The position numbers were made by a program, and so were the translations under genes. The notes below the pieces were generated by a model. It ran no database searches and had not been told where the DNA came from. It saw only the letters and a list, made by a program, of their open reading frames with translations. Positions 18,830 through 30,022 of a DNA stretch of 64,000 nt are shown piece after piece (the stretch's first letter is position 1; each line of letters starts with the position of its first letter). The stretch covers positions 5,993 through 69,992 of the forward strand of contig SMOI01000100.1 of assembly GCA_008000375.1 (NCBI GenBank), read 5' to 3'. This DNA comes from Poteriospumella lacustris (Eukaryota > Sar > Chrysophyceae > Chromulinales > Dinobryaceae).

Positions 18830-20377
18830 GTGTCTCTGGCTGCAGAAGTCTCCGTCAGGGTCTCTGCGCTTGGGGCACGTTGCTCGCTGTTCTCTCGCGG
18901 GTCTCGAGAAGAAGCAGCGGTCAACAGTCGACGACCGATGGGTGTGCATCCCAGAGGGTGCCCGTGTGTGTCGCGCGGTGCAGCTCTGGGGACGCTGGGT
19001 CTGTGGAGTGGTGTGGTGTCTCCCCGCCGCACCGCCGGGCCCTGTCCCCTCGGGAGACGCGTCTGTGCGTCAGTAGCCCACGACACACACCCCTATTCGT
19101 GTAGCAGTGCCCCACGCAGTTGCTGTTGTAAGAGGCGCCAGAGACGCGCTGTTCCTGTTGACACGTGTCCGGGCCCAATCGACAGAAGTCGCACCCGATC
19201 TCCAACGACGACCCGACAGTGGCATCGAAGGGCCGGCAGAGTCCTCGACGTGGTCGTAGCCGTCACGGAAATGCTCGCTTGTTCATGTCACTTGCAGAGG
19301 CACGCTGGCAGCCTAGAACACATGTGTGTCACTGGGCGGGGAGGGCGCGGTGGTCCACAGAAGGGGCCCTCCCTCCGACAAACAACGAAATACTCTGTCG
19401 AGACGTGTGCCCATGAACGTCCCCTTTGAGACGGTATGTGGCCGTTCTAACGTCTGAGCGAGAAATGTGGAGCACAAACACGACATTACCGTACATCAGA
19501 CTGTCGCATAGAAAATGCCCACGCGGCAAGTTGTTGATCGTGGTCCAATTTGGTCCTGGTCCAGGATTGGCGAATTGCTGGACAAGGCCGACGAAAGCCA
19601 TCTGGGAGAGGTGAATCATCCACATCAAAGATTTCGGCAGTGCGTTTACCACCGCAATAGGGGAAAGCATCGCCTATGGCTCGTCGGCAAAATCAACGGC
19701 GAGGAAGCCTTCACAGGTTGTCACGATGTTGAAGACCTCCATTTGGATCGCCGCGGATACTACCGCCGGAAGCCCAAACGTGGGTTGAATCAACGGACCT
19801 TGGCCTTCCGGAAGTGTCTTCACTTTGGACAAAATCATATCGATTGCCCGCCTTCGATGTGGGCGCAAGGCCTTGTTGCGTTGGTTTGGAAAGAGGGAAC
19901 ATTCGGCTCGTGCAATCGACTGACTTCAATCAACTTGTGAAGATAAAGAGTTATGAACTTGCTTTCCACGTATTTCGCCGCCGATCGATCGGCAACGGTC
20001 AAGCCCTCGGCGGGGTCGCGGGTGGCAACATGAAGGCACATGAAACGTGCTTCTTGTGTGTTTGTGTACATCCCCTTTATTGAACCCTCCCTAATAACTG
20101 CCACAACAATCACATCAACAAGTCCCACTTCGGAACGAAAGAGGCGTTTCATGTTCACGTCGGTGTTGACGAAAGAAGCGGGAAACCAGATAACCGGTGG
20201 GAACGGAGTCGGATTCCCGAGGAATCCGCGCCGCCTCGTCGCAGCGGCGACGCGAAGTTGAAATCGCATCTTTCACTTGTTATTTCCTCGATCTTGCCTT
20301 CCCAGAGCGTAGTAGTTGGCAGTGAGAAGCGAAGAGACGCCTAGGACGTCCTTCAGAGCATTACTTCGCACGATAAA
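18830..20377. other. 1.5-kb gene-poor stretch, possibly with a decayed gene
   Basis: No intact gene recognised between the broken kinase and the myotubularin. From about 19330 to 20270 the minus strand carries consecutive open stretches in different frames with protein-like composition (for example PTFGLPAVVSAAIQMEVF, then MWMIHLSQMAFVGLVQQF), separated by stops. This could be the remains of a membrane-protein gene or an intron-containing gene I cannot assemble. The GC content is lower than in flanking genes. Confidence 0.4.
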
Positions 20378-23300
20378 ATGCAGGATCCGTACGACGCCTT
20401 GAAATCGCGCGCGCGCAGTCTGTTGTCGACGGGGATCAACACCGGATTGTCGCTGTTCAACACGGTCGCGAGCAACTTCAATGGCGCGGACGAGTCTTCG
20501 GGTGACGAGGAACACGTGGCGCCCGCGGAGACGGACACCTTCGTGGAGAAGGGTGCGCGCGGCGTCATCGTCTTTCCAACGACGAGTCAGAAGACCGGCC
20601 ACCGCAAAATGATGCACATCAACCTCTACAAGATGCATTTCGTCACGTACCACGATGGAAACAAGCGCATGCACCCGTGCTCCGACGTGCTGAGCATCTA
20701 CAAGGTCTCGGAGCTGCAGGTGAACGTCGAGATGAAGGGCGGCCGCTCGAAGCGCATCATCTTCGACAAGGAGGGCATGGCCGACCGCTTCCACATGTAC
20801 ATCGAGTTCATCAACGAGCAGGGCCGCGCCATTCGCCGCGCCTATCACGAGATCGACGTGGGTCGCGTCGGGCGCGTCCTGCGCGGCGACCTGGAGCGCG
20901 CGCTGGCGAAGGTCGACCTCGTCGTGGACGAGGAGGGCCTCGAACGCATGTAAGCCCCGCCCCGCCCGCCGCCCGCATGTATCCTCCACCGCAGTGCCTC
21001 ACCTGTGCCGCAGGATGCAGTTCGGCAGCAGCGGCCACGACTGCGTCGACTTCTACCAGTTCTTCCACCTCTTCCTCAGCTCCTTCGTGTCCAACCTGCG
21101 CGAGTGTCTGCTCGAGTGGCTGCTGCAGGCCACCGCGGACGACGGAGAGGCCATGACGAGCCAGCGCCTCGCGAAGATCGTGCGGCTGCTGCCGGGCGAG
21201 ATCATCTCGTTCATGCCGCCCGAGAAGGTGCACTGGTGCGTGTCGGGCGGCGCCAAGGTCGGCCACAGCGCCGTCATCTTCCCCGGCCGCATCTGCGCCA
21301 CCAACTACCGCATCATCTTCCTGTCGTCGCGCAGGGCGTCGGGGCTGCAGCAGGCGGGCCACTCGCGCTACGACATCGCCGGCTTCTTCAACATGATCTC
21401 GCTGCCGCTGGCCGCCATCCAGCGCCTGTACATCGCCGCGCCGCGCTCGTCGCTGTACATCGTCGGCAAGGACTACCGCTGCCTGCGCGTGACGCTGTCG
21501 GGCGCCGAGAACAACCGCGGCAACGCCGAGGCCTATCTGCAGATGCTGCAGCTGCTCGCCTTTCCGCCGCCGACGCTGAGCGGCGACGCGGCGCTGTCCA
21601 CCGGCAGCAGTCGCAGCGTGTCGACCGCCAGCGACTTCAACGGCGCTGCGAACGGCGGCGGCGCGAGCGGCAGCGGCAGTGGCAGCGGCACCGACGCGGA
21701 GAGCGAGCGCATCGCGAAGATCCTCGCGCACCTGAACCTGCGGCCCGAGGGCGAGCGCTGCAACTTCTTCGCGTACCACTACGCGGCGCAGCGGTCGGCG
21801 GAGGACGTGTCGCTGGGCTGGAACGTCACCGACATCATCAAGGAGTACGAGCGCCAGGGCCTCGTGGGCTCGGCCGTGTGGCGCGTCGTCGAGAACAAGG
21901 ACTACGAACTGTCGCGCAGCTACCCGCGCTACCTCGCGCTGCCGCGGCTGCTCACCGCCGACCAGATCCGCGCCGCGGCCGCCTTCCGCTCGCAGGGCCG
22001 CCTGCCCGTCATCACCTACCGCCACCGCGCCACCGACGCCGTCCTCACGCGCGCCGCGCAGCCGCTCGTCGGCCTGACGCAGAAGACGTGCTACGAGGAC
22101 ACGTACCTGCTGGACCTGTACCGCACGCTGGGCCACCCGGTGGCCGCCTTCGGCGCGGCGGGCGGCGGCGCCGGCGGCAGCAGCAGCGGCGGCGCGGCGA
22201 CGACGAGCAGCGGCTCGGCCGCCTCCGTCGACGGCGGCGGGGCCGCGGGCCGCGCGCCGCAGCGCAAATTGTTCATCCTCGACGCGCGCGGGAAGCTGGC
22301 GGCGACGCTGAACATGGCGGCGGGCAAGGGCACCGAGGACGTGTCGCAGTACCACCACGCCGACCTCGTCTTCGGCAACATCGACAACATCCACACGATG
22401 CGCTCCTCCGCGCTGCAGTTCGCCGACTGCCTCGCCTACAAGGGCCAGGCGCCCGCCGCGTCGTCCTCTGCGCCGACGGGCGCCGCGGCGTCTTCGTCGG
22501 CGGCCGCGTCGCTGCACCCGCACGCGTCGCTGCTGGACAGCGTCCGGTCGCCGGACATGGCCTTCCTCAACATGAACGGCCGCCTGGAGGACGCCGGCTG
22601 GCTGAAGCACTGTCGCCTGCTGCTCACCGCCGCCTGCTTCGCCGCGGAGAAGCTGCACGTGGACCGCTGCTCGGTGCTCGTGCACTGCTCCGACGGCTGG
22701 GACCGCACGGCGCAGATCTGCTCGCTGGCGCAGGTGCTGCTCGACCCGCACTTCCGCACGATCGAGGGCCTCGCGGCGCTCGTCGAGAAGGACTGGTGCG
22801 CCTTCGGCCACAAGTTCCACGGTACGTCGCCCCCGCCGCTGCCTCCGCCGCTGCCTCTGTCTCGCCCCGCCGCTGTCTCACCCGCCTCTCGCCCCGCTCC
22901 GCCCCCGCCGCTGTGTCTGCTGCAGAGCGCCTGGGCCACGGCGGCGACGAGCGCTACCTGCCCGACGAGCGGTCGCCCGTGTTCCTGCAGTTCCTCGACT
23001 GCCTGCACCAGGTGATGGCGCAGTTCCCGCGCGCCTTCGAGTACACCGAGGACCTGCTCGTCTTCCTCGCGGACCACGCGCTCTCCGGCCTCTTCGGCAC
23101 CTTCCTCGGCAACACCGACGAGCACCGCCGCAGCTCGCGCGTGCTCGGCTGCCTCGACGAGACGCTGTCCGTCTGGTCGTACGTCCTGCGGCGCCGCGCC
23201 AAATTCACAGGTACCGCCCCCGCCACCGCCACTGCCCCCGCCGCTGTCGCTCACCCTCCCCCCGCGTGTCCTGTGTCGCTGTGTGTCGCTGTGTGTCGCG

Positions 23301-23768
23301 ACAGAGCCGAGCTACGAGGCGTTCGCGCAGCCGCTGTGGCCGTCGCTGAACATGTTCGACCTGCGCGTCTGGCGGCGCTACTGGTGCCGCTGGGACGTGA
23401 CGGCGCATCCGAAGCCGCCCGCCGTGTCGGGCGCCGCGCCCTGGGCGGACGACTGGGGCGACCTGCTGCGCGAGGAGGAGGACTTCCTCGAGCTGCTCGC
23501 CGCGCCCGCGGGGCAGCAGCGCGGCGCGACGCCGCCCGCGCCGCCCGGCGACGCGTCACCGCCTCCGCCGCCGAAGCCGATGCGCTTCACGCCCATCGGC
23601 GCGGCGAGCGACTCGACGCGGTCGCTGTCGCCCGTCGCGACGCCGTCGCTGAAGGCGCCGTCGTCGTCGGTGGCGCACCCGCTGCGCTCGGCGCAGTCGT
23701 TCCGCGTCGACGGCGGCGCGGCGGTCGACAACGACGATGACGACGACGACGAGGGCGACGCGTACTGA
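20378..23768 (+). CDS. Myotubularin-family phosphoinositide 3-phosphatase
   Basis: Four exons, 20378-20949, 21014-22821, 22926-23210 and 23305-23768, with GT-AG introns of 64-104 nt, give 1042 residues. The catalytic loop is VHCSDGWDRT, with the P-loop cysteine near residue 749, the arginine six residues later, and the aspartate typical of active myotubularins. The enzyme should remove the 3-phosphate of PI3P and PI(3,5)P2 on endosomes. A PH-GRAM domain precedes it (about 230-380: LPGEIISF, CATNYRIIFLSSRR). The region DWCAFGHKFHERLGHG and PVFLQFLDCLHQ follow the loop as in MTM1/MTMR2. Unusual is an additional N-terminal region of about 220 residues with a PH-like look (GVIVFPTTSQKTGHRK, KGGRSKRIIFDKEGMADRF). 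Ser/Ala/Gly-rich insertions occur in the phosphatase domain. The tail is acidic and lacks an FYVE finger. Confidence 0.9.
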
Positions 23769-23984
23769 GCGGCGGCCCCTGCGGTGGGCCAGAGAGACGT
23801 GTAAGCGGCGCCCGCTCGAGGCGGCGCCGCGCAATTAGACTTACAACCGACGGACGAACATATCTACAGGGGCGGGCGGCGGGGCCCGGTGAGCGGCGGC
23901 AGCGCCCGGGCGACCGGACAGCGCGTAGCTCGCAGCGGCGCGGCTACACGCTGCCGGTGGGGCGGCGGCGGGGCGGTGGGGTGG

Positions 23985-24392
23985 CTACGCCTTTTTGTGC
24001 TTCTTCTTCAGCGGCCGGTCGGCGTCGACGTCGAGCGCCACCTCCTGCGCGACGGCGTCATCTTGGCTGGCCAACACCTCCTCGGCCGCCCGCTTCTTCG
24101 ACGAGCTCTTGTGCTTCTCTTTCTTCTCTTTCTTCGCGGGCGTCGCGGCGACGGGCGCATCGACGATCATCGCGGCGCCCGTCGTCAGCGCGGCGAGCTT
24201 CTGCAGCTCCTCGCCGACGATGACGAGCTTATCGGCGATGTCGCTGCTGACCTTGAACGACGAGGTGTACGACGCCGACAGGCTCTGCTGGTCCTGCATG
24301 CGCCGCTGGAACTGGGCGACGAGCTTCGCCGCCGTCGCGTACGTCACCGGCCGCGAGCGACGCACCTGCGACAGAACTTTCGTGTTTTCCAT
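23985..24392 (-). CDS. Small lysine-rich, probably nuclear protein
   Basis: 135 residues from the ATG at 24392. The first 70 residues are helical (AKLVAQFQRRMQDQQSL, then IADKLVIVGEELQKLAAL) and could form a coiled coil. The remainder is lysine-rich with two basic clusters (AKKEKKEKHKSSSKKR and LKKKHKK at the end) typical of nuclear or nucleolar proteins. I do not recognise the family. The frame is intact with good coding character and its own start and stop, so it is called a gene. Convergent with the myotubularin gene, 216 bp apart. Confidence 0.55.
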   Translation of the reverse strand: MENTKVLSQVRRSRPVTYATAAKLVAQFQRRMQDQQSLSASYTSSFKVSSDIADKLVIVGEELQKLAALTTGAAMIVDAPVAATPAKKEKKEKHKSSSKKRAAEEVLASQDDAVAQEVALDVDADRPLKKKHKKA

Positions 24393-24627
24393 GTTCTCAG
24401 GCCCGGTTCTCCTCTTCCAACTGCTGTCCTGGTCGGATCGAAGGCCTCCTCAACGTGAAATTGACGTGTGAAAGGACACCGAATTGGCGACGGCGACGGC
24501 GACGGCGACGTTTTGGTGGCGACGCGACCGCACACCGACACACGCCCAGACCGCCGCAGAGGCTCTCCCACCGCTACCGGTCCACGTCCTGGGTATCTCT
24601 AGGTATCTGTGTATCACGACTCGACGA

Positions 24628-24687
<60 letters not shown>

Positions 24688-24938
24688 GGCGGCGCGCAGC
24701 AGATCCCTCGGGCCTTCGGTGCGAACGAGCAGCCTGCAGATGAACGGAGACGGAGACGGAGGCGGGGGACTGGGCAACGAGACGCGAATGCGACGAGATT
24801 TACACAGCACAGCGACACAGAGGCCGCGCCACACGCGACAGGCGACAGGCGACAGGCGACACGCGGCGGGGCGCAGCGGAACACACAGCGACACAGCACA
24901 AGGGGGGGGGCGCCCACGCGGGGCGTACGGGCGGCGGC
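24393..24938. other. Intergenic with trinucleotide microsatellite
   Basis: About 545 bases upstream of the lysine-rich gene and downstream of the ankyrin/U-box stop. It holds a pure (GAC)n run and short repeats of GGCGACA around 24838-24862. No gene recognised, although the GAC run keeps frames open on both strands. Confidence 0.6.
24629..24685. repeat. (GAC)19 microsatellite
   Basis: About nineteen uninterrupted GAC units. In the plus frame it reads as polyaspartate, in the minus frame as polyserine. It lies outside both neighbouring genes as I have drawn them, so length changes should not alter a protein. Confidence 0.9.
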
Positions 24939-26874
24939 TCAGAAGTCGTAGAGGTCGTCGGGGGCGGGCGCTGACGCCGACGCGCGCAGCGGCGACGCGG
25001 CCTTCGCGTCGCCCGGCGCCGCGGCGATCTCCGTCGCAGTGGCGGCGACGTTGGCGTCGGCCAGCGAGCGCTTCAGGATCCACGAGCGGATCTCGCTGCC
25101 CAGCGCCTCCTGTGGCGTGAGATCGATCTCGGCGAGCGGCAGGCCGGTGAGCGGACAGATGCGGCCCTGCTGCGCGAACCACGAGACGATGGCGGTGCGG
25201 TCGTAGACGTTGCCGTAGACCGTCTTCACCGGCTCCGACATCGGCTTGTGCGTCAGCTGGCACAGGAAGTGCTTCGGCATGTCGGGCGGCACGGCGTCCT
25301 CCGCCGCGCGCTGCGCCTTCGCCTTGCGCTTCTGCGTCGCGTCCTTCGGGTCGGCGCCGCGCGGCGCGGGCGTCTTCGACGGCGACGGCGACGCAATCGC
25401 CGGCAGCTCGCCCAGCACGGCGCCCGAGTGCAGCGGCTTCGCGGCGGCGTCCGCAGCGAACGACGATGACGACGACGACGGCGACGCGGCCTTCGCGGCG
25501 GCCTTCGCGTCGGCGGCGTCGCTGTGCTTCGGCGACGACGCCGTCGCGAACGACGAAAAGTGCGCGTTGGCGGACACGGGCTGGCCGTGCAGACTGCGCT
25601 GCGCCGCGCCCGAGCCGGCGATGATGATGACGGGCATCGAGTGGGCGCCCGCGACGACGCGCGGCCGCTGGTGCGCGTAGCCGTCGTCGTCGCCGGCCTC
25701 GCGGTCGTCGCCGTCCTCGTCGCCGTCGGCCAGCAGGCGATGGCGCGTGCCGCTGGCGGCGGAGGCAGAGGCTTGCTGCGCGGCGGAGGCGCCCAGCTCG
25801 GTGGCGAGGGTGAGGTCGGTGAGCACCTGGATCATGTCGACGAGGTCGTCGTCGGCCGGCACCGCCGCCGCGCCGCCCATGTTCTGCAGCATCTGCTTGA
25901 TCTCCGGCAGCCCCGCCAGGTGGTACGGCAGCGCGCCGCGCGTCGTGCGCAGCGTGGGGTCTGCGCCGGCGAGCAGCAGCGTCTTGACGGTCTCGACGCG
26001 GTGGTAGAAACACGCCTCGTGCAGCGCCGTCCAGCCCAGGCGGTTCGCCAGGTCCTTCGGCGCGCCCGCGTCCAGCAGCTGCTGCACGATCTTGTAGAAG
26101 CCGCAGCGCGCCGCCTCGGCCAGCGGCGACTGGCAGGGTGCGCTGGCGAAGGGCGAGCCCGCCGCGAGCTCGTCGGGCGGCACGTAGCGCAGGTCGACGC
26201 GGCCGCTCTGCAGCAGCAGCTTCACCACCTCGTGGAAGCCGCGGTGGCACGCCTCGTGCAGACATGAGTATCCGAAGCAGTTGGTCGCGTTCACGTCCGC
26301 GCCCGCCTCGACCAGCTTCTCGACGAGGCTGTCGATGCCGTAGCCGCACGCCCTGCGCACCGAACACGCCGCGCGTCAGCGGCGCCGCACCCAACACAGC
26401 GAAACAGGCGACTTACATTTGCAGCGGCGTCCAGCCCTTGTTGAAGGTGCCCGGGCCGAAGGTGGTCTTGCACTCCAAGCTGCCGCCGAGCCGCAGCGTC
26501 TCGTCGACGATGGCGATGCCCGCCGACACCGTCGACATCGACATGCAGCACGTGTGCAGCGGCGTCCAGCCCGCCTCATTGACGGCGATGGGATTCTCGA
26601 GGTAGATGTCGTCCCCGTTGACCGTCACTTTGAAGAAATGCTCGTAGTCCGCCGGGTTGGGCTCGTTTTCGTCTTTTTCGGCGTCTTCGTCGTCGCTGTC
26701 GGGCGCAAAGAACGTGAATTGCTGCGCGTTGCGAAGCTTCGGCGCCTTTTTCGAATGGAAATCATACAAACGGTACATGCCCGGAAAGGACATGGCGGAG
26801 ATGGCCCGGCCAATCAGCAGCGTGGTCGTCATCAGCTCCTCGACGCCCTCGATCAGTGACACGCCGCCGCCCAT
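24939..26874 (-). CDS. Ankyrin-repeat / U-box ubiquitin ligase
   Basis: Two exons, 26874-26417 and 26352-24939 (64-nt GT-AG intron), give 623 residues. About five ankyrin repeats span residues 100-310: GWTPLHTCCM, KGWTPLQMACGYGIDSLVEK, GYSCLHEACHRGFHEVVKLL, GWTALHEACFYHRVETVKTL, GALPYHLAGL. A low-complexity Ala/Ser/Asp linker follows. Residues about 525-600 form a U-box: PKHFLCQLTHKPMSEPVKT, YDRTAIVSWF, CPLTGLPL and IRSWILKRSL. U-boxes recruit E2 enzymes, so this is a probable E3 ligase with ankyrin repeats choosing the substrate. The start (MGGGVSLIEG) could be N-myristoylated, since glycine follows Met, giving membrane attachment (inference). Confidence 0.85.
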
Positions 26875-27375
26875 TTTCGCTCTGCCAACTCGTTTCGGCC
26901 TCTGCGATCGCACAGGGAAATACACACAATACGATTCTCGGTAAAAGTTACTCAGGAGACCCTCGGTGGACAAGCACAATTGCATTCTGCGCGACTTGAA
27001 GACGCTTCGCGACGGTTCTCAGGCGACGCGGCGGCGATTTCGAAAAGTCCGCGGTCCGCCGGCTTCTTTGACGTCGTTTCGGATCGGGGTGCACCGTATA
27101 ACGGGATTTGACACTTAACTAGACGGTGAAGTGGCAGGGCGGTTTCGCTTTTGCGCTGCGGTTGGGACTGTTTGTTAGGGCGGAGCGACGGGCTACGGAG
27201 TACGCTACACAGGCTAAATAGGCTAAAGAGGCTACGATACTTCGGGTTAGGAGTGTGGAGGGGAGAAAACAAAGAAAAGACACACGACACAGGCGACACA
27301 GGCGACACAGGCGGCGGGTCACAGGCGGCGGGTCACAGGCGGCCGGTGGGGCACCGGTCACAGGGCACAGGCGGC
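26875..27375. other. Intergenic with minisatellite
   Basis: About 500 bases holding the promoter of the ankyrin/U-box gene and the 3' end of the protease gene. A minisatellite of GGCGACACA and GGCGGCGGGTCACA units lies at about 27288-27352. No coding family seen. Confidence 0.55.
27288..27352. repeat. Short minisatellite
   Basis: Tandem copies of a 9-bp unit (CACAGGCGA) pass into copies of a 14-bp unit (GGCGGGTCACAGGC) just downstream of the protease stop codon. Simple repeat. Confidence 0.75.
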
Positions 27376-29608
27376 CTACGCCTTGCTCAGCAGATCTTCC
27401 GAGTCGACGCCGTAGCGAGACAGGCTCTTGCTGCGGCCGTTCGAGGCGCGCCAGATGTAGTACGCGGCGACGGAGGAGGCGAAGACGGCGACGACGCCGA
27501 AGACCACGACGAGGGCGATGAGCGCCGAGGAGGCGCCGTCGGAGAGCAGGCAGGTGTCGCCGCCGCCGGACGTCTGCGAGGCCTGCGCGAGGACCGCGAG
27601 GCGCGCCGTCGAGTCGGCGATGACGCTGTCGTAGAGCGCGGAGACCATGTCGGTCGTGACGCTGCTGTCGATCGACGCGTGCGGGAAGCCCCAGAAGGCC
27701 TGGCGCTGCAGCGGCGACTGCTCCGTGAACTGCACCGGGCGCGTGGGCATCTTCGCGGAGTACCACGCGGCCCAGCCGAACTGCCAGCTCTGGTCCGTGA
27801 GGAACTTGGGGAAGGGCGGCAGGTTGGACAGCTCGGACAGCAGCGACAGGTAGCCGGGGTTGCAGACGAAGCCGCCCGCGAAGGACGACACGTCCATGTT
27901 CTCGTTCCACAGGCCGCCGGCGCCCACCATCGTCGCCTTGTCGGCCTCCTGCGGGATCTTCGTGAAGGACGCGCAGGTGCTGCCGCAGGTGCCGTCGGTG
28001 AGGATCACGAGGCGCTCGCGGGGGAGGAACTTCGTCGGGGCGAAGCCGGCGGGCAGCGCCTCGGCCTCGCGGCAGTCGAGCGCGAAGTAGTTCGTGCGCC
28101 AGCTGACGCGGCCGCCCATCGTGACGTTGCGGCCGGGGTAGTAGTAGGCGCGTCCGTCGACGAAGGACTGCTGCGTGGCGGGGTCGAGGATCTGCTCCAC
28201 GTCCTGCGGGTAGGGGTACGGGTTGGGCGCGTTCACCACGCCGATGTAGGCGTCCATCAGCTTCGAGTGCGGCAGGTCGTAGTGCATCTGCAGCTTCGTG
28301 TGGTCATCGTAGTACTCCTGCACGAGCATCTCGAGCGTGCGCAGGCCGAGGCAGACGTAGCCGCCGCCGTTCTGCATCACGTCGACGACCATCAGCTGGT
28401 AGTCCACCGTCGTGATGCACGTCTGCACGTCCGTCAGGAAGCGCGTCCAGGCGTCGATGTACTCGCCCTCGGGCGAGAAGCTCGAGATCTTCATCACGAG
28501 CACCGTCCGCACGTCGGCGAGCTCGCTGGTGTCCGACGGCGTCACCGACTGCGCGAAGCAGCTCACTTTGCTCGTCGAGTTGGCGGGCACGATGACGCGT
28601 CGGTCGCCGCGGTTGGCCTTCAGCAGCTCCTCCATCAGCGGCTGCTCGGGGATGTGCTCTTCGTAGACCGGGCGGCGGCTCGACGGCAACGCGGCGGCCA
28701 CCTTCGGCGCCGCGCCCGTCGTCGGCTTCGCGGCGCAGGTGGCCACGTCAGCCATTCCGCTACCGTAGGACGCCATCCAGGGCAGCGTCACGGACGAGCC
28801 GTCGGTGAAGGTCACGGTGAGGTCCTCGATGGGCACGACGTTGTACGAGGCGGCGCTGCGGTACAGGTACGAGCGGTAGGCGGCGTTGAAGCGCACGCCG
28901 CGGTTGTTGCTGCGCGTCTCGTGCGTATCGCCCCACGAGGAAATCTCAGTAGTGAACTCCACGCCATTGAGCAGGAGCACCTCCTTGCCGATGAGCGAGT
29001 CGATGTCCGCCGTGGGGAAGACCTGTTTGTAGGTGTCGGTGTACAGGTTCCTCATGACGAAGAGGCGCGGCTCGTTCACGACGGGCTTGTCCGGGTCCGG
29101 CACGATGCGCATGTCGAAGGCGAACGGCTGAATAAACACCGCGTTGTAGCACTTCGGCTTGGAGTAGCGCGTGTGCGCGTCGATGGTCTTCTGGAAGATG
29201 GTCTGCACGTGCTCCTGGAAGGCCAGGTCGGTGGCGAAGCCGCCGGCCTCCACCATCGTGCGCGTGTTCGCCAGCTCTCCCTGGATGTCCAAGGAAATGA
29301 CGTAGGGAGGGCCCGTGTTGAAGTAAAGATCGGCGAAGCCGAAGTTCTCCAGCGACTGAGTGAGCACGTTCAAGGTGGCCTCGGCCCACGTCTGTCGCAC
29401 ACAGCAACGGAGTGAGCACAGAACAAACACCTGCACAGTCGTAGCGTGGAAAAATTACCTGATTGAAAGGAATGGTCTGCAGGCAAGCCATCACATTGGC
29501 GGCAGTCTCGTAGCAGGTACTGCCTTTGGCACAGGCAGTGACCGTGCAGGTCTGGGCCCTCAAGTGGCCCATCAAGGCCAACAGAACAATGCCGGCCAGA
29601 GCGATCAT
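27376..29608 (-). CDS. S41-type (tail-specific-protease-like) membrane protease
   Basis: Two exons, 29608-29459 and 29391-27376 (67-nt GT-AG intron), give 721 residues. The first exon is a signal peptide (MIALAGIVLLALMGHLRAQ) plus a cysteine-rich start. The mature part resembles the extracellular S41 family: VVDVMQNGGGYVCLG (the D-x-x-x-N-G-G-G strand) and LVILTDGTCGSTCASF, where the serine of GSTCA is the expected nucleophile. The region between, about residues 100-300, may hold a PDZ-like part. Near the C-terminus is a single membrane span (ALIALVVVFGVVAVFASSVA) and a short basic tail ending DSEDLLSKA. So this is a type I surface or endosomal protease. The catalytic lysine position was not assigned. 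The ATG at 29608 is chosen over a TTG further out. Confidence 0.8.
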
Positions 29609-30022
29609 CCTTGTTGCAACCAAATCTCTCAAGCACTGTAGAGTCAGCTGAACTTATGTGTGCGGATGGCCTTGTCAACGTTAATTATCGCCGGATCCGA
29701 CCGGTTGAAGAAGAAGGCGGCCGCTCTGGGCTCGCCACCTGCCGCCGCCAGAGCCGCCACAGTGCAGCCAATGGCCTGCAGCGTACACTCCAACAGCATG
29801 CATAATATGCAGTGTAATAGCTGTCTTGCTGCTGCAAAAGTACACGTGAACTGGCACTGGCGGTTTGCCTCGGTGACCGGTGACCAGCTCTGACGATGAA
29901 TCCTGCGCTCTTGGCCTCCCATACATTGAATAACAGAAACAATTCCTGCCGTTCGATTCTATGGCTACACTTGTGCCATTCAGCTGAACATGAGGTGTAG
30001 CGGAGTGTTGCAGTCGTTGCGC
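29609..30022. other. Divergent promoter region, diverged homologue of 34110-34323
   Basis: Between the protease and the first fucosyltransferase-like gene. From about 29745 it aligns with the region upstream of the second copy (for example both contain GCGTACACTCCAACAGCATG and GATTCTATGGCTACACTT). It has many substitutions and small indels, unlike the downstream bodies, which look identical. Likely the shared ancestral promoter. Confidence 0.7.

Noticed and set aside
20950-23304. Stops and frame changes inside the myotubularin
   Set aside because: All coincide with three short GT-AG introns, and the spliced frame is continuous.
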